Below, piece by piece: positions 53,283 to 61,870 of a stretch of DNA of 64,000 bases. The stretch lies in NCBI GenBank assembly GCA_049340005.1, contig JBMPIY010000004.1; one strand, written 5' to 3'. This DNA is from CAXBDP01 sp963974465 (lineage in GTDB: Bacteria; Bacteroidota; Bacteroidia; Cytophagales; Cyclobacteriaceae). The notes below the pieces were generated by a model. That model was not told the origin of the DNA and made no database searches. It saw only the letters and a program-made list of their open reading frames with translations. The translations under genes and the position numbers were made by a program. Numbering within the stretch: the stretch's first letter is position 1; each line of letters begins with the position of its first letter.

Positions 53283-53573
53283 TTAAATGCCGCAAGAATT
53301 GATTTGCCTACAGTACTCAGCTTTCAGTTGCCTAGGAAATAACCTAAGGTACTCTCTCCCCCACTTGTAGTTTATTTCTAATAGCTGGGAAAGAGATAAA
53401 ATGAATTTATTAGCGATTAAGGATCGTGTGTAATCACTTCCTTTCACAAAAAGACTCTCCACTTTTCCGTAGAGTTTTTTAACCTTTTTCTTCTGCCCCT
53501 TGAAGATTGCATCAAGTGCTTTGTGCTCTAATTCTTCAATTTTTTTTGACTCAATATCTAGTCGATTTTTCAT
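53283..53573 (-). CDS. Small soluble protein, first gene of kdp operon (paralogue 1)
   Basis: This 96-residue protein is helical and basic (IEELEHKALDAIFKGQKKKV) with C-terminal SLIANKFILSLSQLLEINYK and LFPRQLKAEYCRQI, which lines up loosely with the end of the protein at 52842-53186. No signal or membrane segment. It is the first gene downstream of the terminator of the response regulator and so probably starts the kdp transcript. Function unknown. Confidence 0.6.
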   Translation of the reverse strand: MKNRLDIESKKIEELEHKALDAIFKGQKKKVKKLYGKVESLFVKGSDYTRSLIANKFILSLSQLLEINYKWGREYLRLFPRQLKAEYCRQINSCGI

Positions 53574-53690
53574 AAGAAAACATTTGATTTTGTTTCCTTA
53601 TGCCAAATGCTGTTCCTGTTAAATTGATGGGTATGTAAAAATCTGATTATTAGATATATATAGCATAATTTTAAATAAGAGGAAAATAAA

Positions 53691-53713
53691 AACCCTTTCG
53701 TTTTGAAAGGGTT
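53691..53713 (-). terminator. Terminator between response regulator and kdp operon, with a duplicated half
   Basis: AACCCTTT (53691-53698) and AAAGGGTT (53706-53713) form a stem; on the - strand the second arm runs into TTTTTATTTT. A direct copy of the right half, TTTTGAAAGGGTTATTTT, lies at 53723-53740. It follows the response regulator stop at 53776 by about 60 bases and separates it from the kdp genes. Confidence 0.8.
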
Positions 53714-53775
53714 TTCCTAGCATTTTGAAAGGGTTATTTTAATGAATGAATAATTATGTAACAGATATGATATTT

Positions 53776-55119
53776 TCATTCCAAACCATATTCGGAAATC
53801 TTTCTGTAAAGAGTAGTTAATGCTATTCCTAATAATTCGGCAGTTTTTGTTTTATTTCCATTAGTATAGTTCAATACTTTTTGGATGTGGATTTTTTCAG
53901 CACTTGCTAATTCAAATGCAGAAAGTGATTTTCCATTTTGGGTTGGACTAGAAATACTTTGGATATCGCTTGGCAAATGTTCCAAATTCAATTCATCATC
54001 ACACAGAATTACACTTCTTTCAATTACATTTTTTAGCTCTCGTATATTTCCATTCCATTTATGTTGCTTCAAGGCTTCAAAGTATTCTTTTGAAACCGAT
54101 TTAATCTTTTTGTTAGTTTTAAAAAATGATGAGTTTAAAAAGTTTTGCGCCAATAATTCAATATCAATTACCCTTTCCCTTAATGGTGGCAAATGAATCT
54201 GAAATACTGAAATGCGATAATATAGGTCTTCTCTAAAATGCCCTTTTTCAATTTCTTGCAGCAAGTCTCTATTTGTAGCGGCGATGATCCGTACGTTTAC
54301 CTTAGTAGGCTTACTGTCACCTACACGAATAAACTCACTGGTTTCTATTACTCGCAACAATTTGGCCTGTAAGTCCAAGGCCATTTCTCCTATCTCGTCT
54401 AGAAAAATTGTCCCGTTATTTGCTTCTTCAAATAACCCTTTTTGGTCTTTTATAGCACCAGTAAATGCACCTGCCTTATGACCAAACATTTCACTTTCCA
54501 ATAATTCTTTGCTAAAAGCTGAGCAGTTTATTGCGACAAAACTCTGTTTTCTTCTATGGCTTTCCTGATAAATAGCTTGGGCAAATACTTCTTTTCCTGT
54601 ACCCGTTTCACCAGTTAGCAAAACGGTCGTATCAGTAGAAGCAACTTTTTTAGATAAGTCAATTGCCTCTTTTATCGCCTTGGATTTGCCAATTATTTGA
54701 TCAAAAGAATGCTTAGTTGCCAATTGCTTTTCTAATTGTAACACTCTCTTGGCCAAATCTACTTTTTCTATCGCTCTATTTAACAGCGGTATTATTTTGT
54801 TATTATCATCCCCTTTGGTGATATAATCAAAAGCTCCATTCTTAATAGCTTGCACGCCATCAGAAATATTTCCGTAGGCCGTTAATAGTACAATTTCAGG
54901 AATGGGATATTTGTCTTTAATTTTCTTTACTAAATCTATTCCATTGCCATCCGGAAGTTTTACATCGCACAGGATTACATCAATATCAGTCCTTTCCATT
55001 CTTGTCAAAGCTGATTTACAATCTTCCGCTTGAAACACCTCAAACCCTTCCAAACTTATAATTCTAGCTAATAGAACTCTTAGTTTCTCCTCATCATCTA
55101 TAATCAGAATTTTTCTCAA
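53776..55119 (-). CDS. Sigma-54-dependent NtrC-type response regulator
   Basis: The 447-residue protein has a receiver domain (residues 1-120, phospho-acceptor Asp in VILCDVKLPDG, Lys in IVLLTAYGNI region), an AAA+ domain with Walker A GETGTGKEVFAQAIY and the GAFTGA loop (GHKAGAFTGAIKDQKG), and a C-terminal Fis-type HTH ending TTLYRKISEYGLE. It activates sigma-54 promoters. No KdpE-type OmpR regulator is in the locus, so this regulator plus the histidine kinase at 43952 may replace KdpDE; that pairing is inferred. Confidence 0.92.
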   Translation of the reverse strand: MRKILIIDDEEKLRVLLARIISLEGFEVFQAEDCKSALTRMERTDIDVILCDVKLPDGNGIDLVKKIKDKYPIPEIVLLTAYGNISDGVQAIKNGAFDYITKGDDNNKIIPLLNRAIEKVDLAKRVLQLEKQLATKHSFDQIIGKSKAIKEAIDLSKKVASTDTTVLLTGETGTGKEVFAQAIYQESHRRKQSFVAINCSAFSKELLESEMFGHKAGAFTGAIKDQKGLFEEANNGTIFLDEIGEMALDLQAKLLRVIETSEFIRVGDSKPTKVNVRIIAATNRDLLQEIEKGHFREDLYYRISVFQIHLPPLRERVIDIELLAQNFLNSSFFKTNKKIKSVSKEYFEALKQHKWNGNIRELKNVIERSVILCDDELNLEHLPSDIQSISSPTQNGKSLSAFELASAEKIHIQKVLNYTNGNKTKTAELLGIALTTLYRKISEYGLE

Positions 55120-55280
55120 AATATTTTATCTATCTGTTTAAGTAAAATTACAATAATTAATATACTCAATAGTAAGCAATAAGTCTTTTGCTTATAAATA
55201 CTTATTCAACATCTACTATACGACAGTATCAATCCTTAAATGTTCAGTTTCTTGCGAATCACATAACAAGTAATATTCTC

Positions 55281-56468
55281 TTATTCAATCCGTTTCGGAA
55301 TTCTTCTAGCATAATACCAGCCGATGATTGGGCCTGGCGCAAGTATCAGCAAGAACAATGAGCTTGACACCGAATTATAGAGCCACTCAGTAAGCTGTAA
55401 GCTGATAATAGTGATAAAAAACCCCAGGCTTACCGTAATAGTCAATGCAGTTCCTACAAGTTCCTTTGGCGCAGTTTGGGCATTGAGTGTAGAGAGTTGC
55501 GGCGAATCGCCAGCCACTGCAAAGCCCCACACGAGTAGATATGCTATAAAAGCCCACACAGGTAAAACAAGTAATATCGGCGATAGTAAGCAACATATTG
55601 CGGAGGTTCCCAAAAACAGTACAGCAACTTTTCTGCTGCCTATTTTCAAGGCAATACTTCCTCCCGCCATACATGCCAAACTGCCGGTAGCAATCACTAC
55701 AAATGTCCATAAGCTCACCGACAAATCTTGTTGATTTTGCTGAGCATAAAGGCTTATCATAATAGGAACGAAAGCCCAGAAAGTATATAATTCCCACATG
55801 TGGCCAAAATATCCAAATGCAGCTTTTCGGAAATCCTTTACAGAGAATACAGCCAAGATTTCTTTGGGCTTAAATTTCGCAGATTTCACTTTCAATGGAC
55901 CATCACCTACCAAAAAGTAGAGCAAAAATCCGCCAAAAGATGCAATAGCTGAGGTGGCAATAATTACCCATTTCCAATCAACGTTACCTCCCGAATAACT
56001 CAAAAAATGTGGAAATGCAGTACCAAGAACCAATGCGCCAACCAAATAGCCCAAGGCCATACCGAGCTTTTTGCCATACCATTCCGATGCGATTTTCATT
56101 CCAACAGGATAAATACCCGCCAAAAAGAATCCTGTAAGAAAGCGGGAGGATAAAAGGAATACATAATCTGCAGGCCATAATAAAATGGCGGCATTCATTG
56201 CAGAACCTGCTAATGCACAAAACAGAAATACTCGACTCGATGAGAATCGATCAGAAATGCCAGAAAGCGCAAATAGAAATGTGCCAATAATAAAGCCCAA
56301 CTGAACCGCAGAAGTAATACTTGCCATCGAATCTGCCGGAAAGGCAAACTCAGCTGATATTCTAGGCAATATGGCATTCCCAGCAAACCATAAGGAGGTG
56401 CCGGCAAATTGTGCAAATATGATTATTGGTAGCGTGAGTTTAGGATTAGAACTGATAACTTTTGCCAT
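55281..56468 (-). CDS. MFS transporter
   Basis: The 395-residue protein has about twelve membrane segments in two halves and the MFS signature after helix 2 (LSGISDRFSSSRVFLFCALA) with further conserved glycine motifs (YPVGMKIASEWYGKKLGMAL). It may export small molecules or take up a substrate; the best-fitting subgroup is of the cyanate/aromatic acid type, but the substrate cannot be read. It starts seven bases after the DUF1801 gene. Octamers at 55660 and 56142. Confidence 0.9.
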   Translation of the reverse strand: MAKVISSNPKLTLPIIIFAQFAGTSLWFAGNAILPRISAEFAFPADSMASITSAVQLGFIIGTFLFALSGISDRFSSSRVFLFCALAGSAMNAAILLWPADYVFLLSSRFLTGFFLAGIYPVGMKIASEWYGKKLGMALGYLVGALVLGTAFPHFLSYSGGNVDWKWVIIATSAIASFGGFLLYFLVGDGPLKVKSAKFKPKEILAVFSVKDFRKAAFGYFGHMWELYTFWAFVPIMISLYAQQNQQDLSVSLWTFVVIATGSLACMAGGSIALKIGSRKVAVLFLGTSAICCLLSPILLVLPVWAFIAYLLVWGFAVAGDSPQLSTLNAQTAPKELVGTALTITVSLGFFITIISLQLTEWLYNSVSSSLFLLILAPGPIIGWYYARRIPKRIE

Positions 56469-56474
56469 TGGCTA

Positions 56475-56903
56475 TCAATCAAACCGCGTTTCGTACTTCC
56501 CTTTCATATACTCAACTGACTCTGCAATTAAGGTTTCTAGTACTTCCATATCTATATCGCTAAGCTTTTTTACATACAGACAGGATTTGCCTGTTTTGTG
56601 CTTACCGAGTTTCTCCATAAGCTCCCCGTACTTGCTGAAGCCCGCCATAATGTAGAGTGTGAGATTTTGCTTACGTGGAGAAAAGCCCACTACCGGCCAG
56701 TCGCCACTATTACCTGTAGCATATACATAATGATAGGTACCAAAACCCACAATGCTCCCTCCCCACATTTTCGGTTCGGAACCTGTGATTTTGCGCATCA
56801 ATTTGATTATTTCAAAGCTATCCTCCCGCTTTTTTGGATCTTCTACCCGGTTGATAAAAGCTTCAACACTCTCATCTGTTGGTTTAGTTTTTAATTCAGC
56901 CAT
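56475..56903 (-). CDS. DUF1801 family protein
   Basis: The 142-residue protein has the DUF1801/YdhG-like profile: VEAFINRVEDPKKREDSFEI, then PKMWGGSIVGFGTYHYVYA, FSPRKQNLTLYIMAGF and GKSCLYVKKLSDIDMEVLE. It is soluble with no signal peptide. The family (iron-binding-like fold) is functionally uncharacterised in most bacteria. It lies between an M1 peptidase and an MFS gene on the same strand. One octamer at 56822-56829. Confidence 0.9.
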   Translation of the reverse strand: MAELKTKPTDESVEAFINRVEDPKKREDSFEIIKLMRKITGSEPKMWGGSIVGFGTYHYVYATGNSGDWPVVGFSPRKQNLTLYIMAGFSKYGELMEKLGKHKTGKSCLYVKKLSDIDMEVLETLIAESVEYMKGKYETRFD

Positions 56904-56922
56904 TTTCTCAATAGTTAAATGA

Positions 56923-58536
56923 TTACTTTTTCCTTTCTACATTTCCTTGAAATAAAAGCCAAGTTCCCGGATCTAAACTTATATGGCTAGGCACTTGGCT
57001 AGAGGGCAAGGGAATTTGACTTGTTTTTTCGTCTATCTCGATCGTATATATCTGCGGTAGATTATTCCCTTCAGTATATACAGCAATATCGATAGGAAAG
57101 CGGAATACATGACCGGGTTGGATTTGTTCAAAATCAATAATGGCAGCTTTAGCCTCTGCATTATATTCCCATTTTGCTTCAATTATAGGATGGCCGGGCT
57201 GGCGAAGCCATTGCTCAAAAAACCAAGATAAATCCTCTCCGCTTACCTCTTCCATCACCTTACGCAAGTCATCAGAAAGGGCATTTCTATTTTGATATTG
57301 CGCGTAATACGCTCTAATGCCATCTCTGAAATGGGTGTCCCCAATTTCCTTTCTAAGCATGTGTAGCACCCATGCTCCTTTTTGGTAAGAGTTTGGACTG
57401 AGCAAACGATTGAGGTCTGTAATGAGTGTGTCCAATACAGGAGAATTTTTGGTGCCTTCCCAATGCTTCACTACAGTGAATCGTGCTTGCTGCATTCCTT
57501 CGGCAAGCTTTTCCCGACCATAATAATGCTCAAAATACAGCTGGGTAAAATAGGTTGCAAAACCTTCGCTCAGCCATATATGATACCAATCCTTTTCCGA
57601 TACCGAATTACCAAACCACTGATGGGCAACTTCATGAGCGATAAGGCCTTCTGCTGCGCGGTCGCCAGTCACAGAGCTTTCGCTATAGAAAATATTACTA
57701 GCATTTTCCATTCCGCCATAGCGAGTTTTGGACTGCACATTCGCAAGCTTTTCATAACTATAAGGACCTACATAATAATTGAAAAATTCGAGTGATTGTG
57801 TAGCCAATGCATAATCGTAAAAACCCTTTTCTCGGTCTTGTGGATACACCCAGCTTTGTACGGCTACTCCATCAATTATCTCCTCTGTTTTGATGGCGAA
57901 ACGCGCAGCACCCATTACCATTACTTTTGTCGCAATATCCACATCGGTTTCCCAATGGGTTCTCCGCGTAGCATTATCTATGTCGGTAGATTCTACAAAT
58001 GCTCCAGTACCTATCACTTGATAATGGTTGGGAGCGGTTACGATAAAAGCGCAGCTCGCCTTATCTGATGGGTGATCCACTACAGGCAACCAATGATGAG
58101 CTCTGTTTGGCCAATTATCGCCAAAGAAAGTGCGCTCTCCATATTTATTTTGAGAAATGATTAAACCATTCTGTGGAATTCCTTGATAAGTGATTTCAAT
58201 TTCGTGTGAGATACCAGTTCCTGTATTAATACTTACACGATTGTTGGTATGCTCAAAAACTAAATCCCTCCCACTTTTTTTATCCTTGATACTACTGATA
58301 GACATTCCATTTCCTTCGGCATTTTTATTCACCAAATCTAAGGTGAAGGAGTCTTTTGTTTGATCCAGGTATTGAAGTTGAATAATGGCTACGCCTATTA
58401 ATTCATCTGTGTCATCAGCAATTTCTAAGTGAAACTCGTAATGCTGAATATCCAAATTTCGATCCACAGGATAAGGATCTTGCGCTTGAAGGAAGAAGAA
58501 AGAAAGGCTGAAAATAAAACTTAGGAGGTATTTCAT
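56923..58536 (-). CDS. Secreted M1 family aminopeptidase (short form)
   Basis: The 537-residue protein starts with a signal peptide (YLLSFIFSLSFFFLQAQ) and has the M1 hallmarks: GGMENASNIFY, zinc site HEVAHQWFGN with a downstream Glu in SEGFATYF. It lacks the long C-terminal helical domain of PepN-type enzymes (about 850 residues), so it is a short M1. It is likely periplasmic or surface. A 15-bp inverted repeat at 58540-58577 lies only four bases from its ATG. Confidence 0.94.
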   Translation of the reverse strand: MKYLLSFIFSLSFFFLQAQDPYPVDRNLDIQHYEFHLEIADDTDELIGVAIIQLQYLDQTKDSFTLDLVNKNAEGNGMSISSIKDKKSGRDLVFEHTNNRVSINTGTGISHEIEITYQGIPQNGLIISQNKYGERTFFGDNWPNRAHHWLPVVDHPSDKASCAFIVTAPNHYQVIGTGAFVESTDIDNATRRTHWETDVDIATKVMVMGAARFAIKTEEIIDGVAVQSWVYPQDREKGFYDYALATQSLEFFNYYVGPYSYEKLANVQSKTRYGGMENASNIFYSESSVTGDRAAEGLIAHEVAHQWFGNSVSEKDWYHIWLSEGFATYFTQLYFEHYYGREKLAEGMQQARFTVVKHWEGTKNSPVLDTLITDLNRLLSPNSYQKGAWVLHMLRKEIGDTHFRDGIRAYYAQYQNRNALSDDLRKVMEEVSGEDLSWFFEQWLRQPGHPIIEAKWEYNAEAKAAIIDFEQIQPGHVFRFPIDIAVYTEGNNLPQIYTIEIDEKTSQIPLPSSQVPSHISLDPGTWLLFQGNVERKK

Positions 58537-58539
58537 GAA

Positions 58540-58577
58540 AAAGCGGATTGATTAGCTAAATATAATCAATCCGCTTT
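58540..58577 (-). terminator. Perfect 15-bp hairpin between PEGA lipoprotein gene and M1 peptidase
   Basis: AAAGCGGATTGATTA (58540-58554) pairs perfectly with TAATCAATCCGCTTT (58563-58577). On the - strand it follows the PEGA lipoprotein stop (58602) and ends in TTTTTC, then the M1 ATG. It probably terminates the upstream gene while leaving no room for a Shine-Dalgarno site before the M1 start. Confidence 0.75.
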
Positions 58578-58601
58578 GTATAATAGGAATGCTTTTTACC
58601 A

Positions 58602-58985
58602 TTACCTGTCTTTTATCGGTTCCATTTTCACCTCTATGTAGTCTGGAGTATATTTCATCATTGCACCTGTGGCTACATCTATCGCCCAAAATAGAATATT
58701 GAAAAGATTGAGCACCGAAACAGGGTTGAAATCTGTAGGTGGTTGAATAACCTTATTTTCATATCCTTCTTTTTTCAATACGACCGTCTCACCAGTAAAG
58801 CCTTTTTTAAGTCTTACAGAAGTTGGTGTTGTTCCTTGATACATTCCGCCAACTTCTACTCGTGTGTCTGGAACATCGGAGTCGATGGTTACATTTTGTC
58901 TAGAGCCAGTGAAAATAGTAGCGCAACTAGAAAATATGATTTGCGATGAAATGATTAATAGAAGGAATAATGCTTTACGTTTCAT
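58602..58985 (-). CDS. PEGA-domain lipoprotein
   Basis: The 127-residue protein has a signal peptide with lipobox (LLLIISSQIIFSSCATIFTG) and a PEGA domain (DSDVPDTRVEVGGMYQGTTP, then KKGFTGETVVLKKEGYENKV), a surface-linked beta-sandwich motif. A C-terminal hydrophobic segment (VLNLFNILFWAIDVATGAMM) is followed by a short charged tail. The function is unknown; such proteins are outer membrane or peptidoglycan-associated. It is transcribed before the M1 gene and ends at the hairpin. Confidence 0.82.
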   Translation of the reverse strand: MKRKALFLLLIISSQIIFSSCATIFTGSRQNVTIDSDVPDTRVEVGGMYQGTTPTSVRLKKGFTGETVVLKKEGYENKVIQPPTDFNPVSVLNLFNILFWAIDVATGAMMKYTPDYIEVKMEPIKDR

Positions 58986-59042
58986 ATCTATTTTTTTTGC
59001 AAAAATAGATAATTTACTAGGCCTTATCCAATAAAAAATTAC

Positions 59043-59867
59043 CTAAATAAAGGTTAGTACTGTTTTAAATGAAGCCTTATTCATCATATCTACAGTTGCT
59101 CTATTACCTCCTGCAGCACCGCCTGCGCCACCAGCACCACCAATTCCTGCTCCTGGTCTGCCAGCATTTCCTTGACGTCCTCCTCCAGCCCCACCGCGCA
59201 TGCCGCCACCCATTGGAGCACCACCCATTTGGGCACCACCTTGAGCCATACCATTAACTACTACTTCCATTTCTATGCTGTTTGCAACATCTCTAGGATC
59301 ACCATTGTCTATAAAAAGCTGATTTAGAGGAATTTTATATTCATAAACCAAATGCTGGTCTTCATTCCAATTAACCCCTAAGTTAATTCCATTGCTATTG
59401 TCTAATGTTTGCTGGCCTTTGAATTTGCCAACAAATCCATCTGCTAAAAACACTTTATTTCGAAGCAGAAAAAGCTCCTTCATATACTCCATATCAGGTC
59501 TCTGACCTGGTTCGGTTCTTATTTGTGGCATTGTAGACTCACCATCTGCACTGTAAGGGTGCAATAGTTTGCCAGTAGTTTTCTTTTTTCCTGTCTTTGT
59601 AGTGAAGTTTAGCACTAGCCCATTTCTCATTATTTTCTGCTGAAAAGGCATTTGCTCTGCCACTAGCAAAATATATAGGAATTCATCGTCGGCAACAGCC
59701 TGATAGGATAAGCCAGTTTTGTCTTCCTTGCTGAGGTTTTCCATTGGCCATTCTTGATACTTTCCATCCAAAACCGGAGTAAAGTCAGCCTTAGATACCA
59801 TAAGCTGAGCCTGCGCAAATCCGCTTAGCAGAAATGCGCAAATTAGAGTTGAAATTGATTTTTTCAT
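59043..59867 (-). CDS. Secreted protein with CBM9/DOMON-like domain and Gly-Ala-rich C-terminal linker
   Basis: I chose the ATG at 59867 (274 residues, MKKSISTLICAFLLSGFAQA), giving a signal peptide. The N-terminal ~220 residues resemble a beta-sandwich carbohydrate-binding-like module (FTPVLDGKYQEWPMENLSKE). A Gly/Ala/Met repeat (residues about 215-265; GGAPMGGGMRGGAGGGRQGN) follows, then a short hydrophobic end (NKASFKTVLTFI) that fits a beta strand. Related domain proteins often act on the surface. Family level is tentative. Confidence 0.6.
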   Translation of the reverse strand: MKKSISTLICAFLLSGFAQAQLMVSKADFTPVLDGKYQEWPMENLSKEDKTGLSYQAVADDEFLYILLVAEQMPFQQKIMRNGLVLNFTTKTGKKKTTGKLLHPYSADGESTMPQIRTEPGQRPDMEYMKELFLLRNKVFLADGFVGKFKGQQTLDNSNGINLGVNWNEDQHLVYEYKIPLNQLFIDNGDPRDVANSIEMEVVVNGMAQGGAQMGGAPMGGGMRGGAGGGRQGNAGRPGAGIGGAGGAGGAAGGNRATVDMMNKASFKTVLTFI

Positions 59868-60092
59868 GTGGTTGAATTTCCACCTTTGATGGCAAATCTT
59901 CAATTGAGTTTAATGCTTCTTTTGAATTTATATTCAGTAATTATAATGAATGTAAAACATTGTAATACAGATTGATATAGTAATGTCAAAAATTGAAAGC
60001 CGAACAAAGAATCAAAAGAGTCGTGTCAATAAAAGGATGCTTGTAATCCTTTATAGAATTAGAAATATATAGATAATTTTAATCTGAGTATA

Positions 60093-60323
60093 ATGAATAT
60101 CCTTAACCTACTTATCCTTCCTCTAAAATTGATTTTGCAAATACCGCAAGGGGTTCCTAACCCAGAGGACGGCTCTCCGCTGAGTATTGAATCTACAGCT
60201 GATGTATTCCTATATATTGTAGCACCAATCATGATGGTAATCTTATGGTTTGTGGCGCGCAGTTGGCGCAAAAGAAAAAAGCGGGAGGAGGAAGAAAGAA
60301 GAAATAAAAATAAAGACAAATAA
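60093..60323 (+). CDS. Small membrane protein with basic tail
   Basis: The 76-residue protein has one membrane segment (VFLYIVAPIMMVILWFVARS) after an amphipathic N-terminus (MNILNLLILPLKLILQIPQG) and ends with a strongly basic, acidic mixed tail (RKRKKREEEERRNKNKDK). It starts 190 bases after the divergent secreted protein gene and converges on yifB with five bases between stops. The family is not recognised. One octamer (60281-60288) lies in the basic tail. Confidence 0.6.
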   Translation: MNILNLLILPLKLILQIPQGVPNPEDGSPLSIESTADVFLYIVAPIMMVILWFVARSWRKRKKREEEERRNKNKDK

Positions 60324-60328
60324 TAAAT

Positions 60329-61867
60329 TTAACCCGCCCAGCCTTCTCTATCCAAGCTTCTGTACTGGATGGCTTCAGCCAAATGCTCTATTTTAATTTC
60401 CTTACTATCGGCAAGGTCGGCAATGGTTCTAGAGACTTTCAATATGCGATCATAAGCTCTGGCTGAAAGTCCTAGCCTTTCCATGGCAGTTTTGAGTAAT
60501 GTCCGACCAGCATTATTTATTTGGCATACTTCCTTCACCATTTGCGATGGCATCATCGCATTGGAGTATATTTCAGGGCTTTCCTTGAAGCGGTGGTTTT
60601 GTACTTCCCGCGCTTTTATTACTCGCTCACGTATTTCGGCACTGCTTTCAGTTTTACGCGTTCCAGTCATTTCGTCGAACGAAACGGGTGTTACTTCCAC
60701 ATGCAAATCTATGCGGTCCAGCAAGGGTCCACTCACTTTATTCAGATAGCGCTGCACTATACCTGGCGCGCATACGCACTCTTTTTCTGGATGATTATAG
60801 TAACCGCAAGGACAAGGATTCATGCTGGAAATAAGCATAAAATTGGCTGGAAAATCTACCGAAATTTTAGCTCTACTAATGGTGACTCTTCGTTCCTCCA
60901 GCGGTTGGCGCATTACTTCTAATACGGTACGCTTAAACTCAGGTAATTCGTCCAGAAAGAGCACTCCATTATGTGCCAATGAAATTTCCCCAGGTTGTGG
61001 ATTTCCTCCTCCTCCAACTAAAGCCACATCCGAAATCGTATGATGGGGGCTTCTAAATGGTCGGCGAGTAATGAGGGACGCTTCATCACCTAATCTGCCA
61101 GCTACAGAGTGAATTTTGGTAGTTTCCAATGCTTCATTTAAACCCAAAGGCGGGAGGATAGAAGGAAGACGTTTGGCTAGCATCGTTTTGCCAGCACCAG
61201 GTGGGCCAATCATGATAACATTATGTCCTCCCGCTGCTGCAATTTCTAATGCGCGCTTTATATTTTCCTGACCTTGGACATGTTCAAAATCAGCTTCATA
61301 ATCATTTAGCTTACTGAAGAAAATATCCCGAGTATCTTGCTTCAAGGGTTTAATTTCTACCCTAGACTCGAAAAAATCTATAGCCTCTTTCAGCGTTTCC
61401 ACTGGAATCACGTCCAAATTATTGACTATTGCGGCTTCGCTTGCATTGGCTTTGGGTAATACAAAACCTTTGAACCCTTGCTTGCGAGCTTCAATCGCAA
61501 TGGGCAAAACTCCTTTGATAGGTCTGAGTGTGCCATCCAAAGCCAATTCGCCCATGAGCATATATTGGTCGAGCGTATCTGAGAATATTTGACCCGATGC
61601 GCTTAATATTCCTAAAGCAATTGGGAGGTCATAAGCCGAGCCTTCCTTTTTCACATCAGCCGGTGCAAGGTTTATTACCACTTTTTCACGTGGCATTCGG
61701 TATCGTAGGGTTTTTATGGCAGCTTCTACTCTTTGCTGGCTTTCTTTTACCGCATTGTCTGGCAGGCCTACCATGAAGAATTTGATGCCCTGACTCACAT
61801 TTACCTCAATGGTAATCACATCGGCATCTACTCCATATACTGCACTTCCATAAACCTTTGCAAGCAT
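60329..61867 (-). CDS. comM: YifB/ComM family Mg-chelatase-like AAA+ ATPase
   Basis: The 512-residue protein has the ComM order: an N-terminal ComM/Lon-like domain (GSAYDLPIALGILSASGQI), Walker A MIGPPGAGKTMLAKRLPSIL, Walker B VLFLDELPEF, and the C-terminal Mg-chelatase C region with CGYYNHPEKECVCAPGI zinc site. ComM-type helicases drive branch migration of donor DNA during natural transformation in Vibrio and Haemophilus. Two octamers (61150, 61227) lie in the gene and one just upstream of its end; this is notable for the octamer hypothesis. Confidence 0.93.
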   Translation of the reverse strand: MLAKVYGSAVYGVDADVITIEVNVSQGIKFFMVGLPDNAVKESQQRVEAAIKTLRYRMPREKVVINLAPADVKKEGSAYDLPIALGILSASGQIFSDTLDQYMLMGELALDGTLRPIKGVLPIAIEARKQGFKGFVLPKANASEAAIVNNLDVIPVETLKEAIDFFESRVEIKPLKQDTRDIFFSKLNDYEADFEHVQGQENIKRALEIAAAGGHNVIMIGPPGAGKTMLAKRLPSILPPLGLNEALETTKIHSVAGRLGDEASLITRRPFRSPHHTISDVALVGGGGNPQPGEISLAHNGVLFLDELPEFKRTVLEVMRQPLEERRVTISRAKISVDFPANFMLISSMNPCPCGYYNHPEKECVCAPGIVQRYLNKVSGPLLDRIDLHVEVTPVSFDEMTGTRKTESSAEIRERVIKAREVQNHRFKESPEIYSNAMMPSQMVKEVCQINNAGRTLLKTAMERLGLSARAYDRILKVSRTIADLADSKEIKIEHLAEAIQYRSLDREGWAG

Positions 61868-61870
61868 TGT

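Noticed and set aside
53691..53740. Short tandem repeat as CRISPR-like or regulatory array
   Set aside because: There are only two copies of the half-repeat and one forms a terminator hairpin; this is better explained as a duplicated terminator arm.
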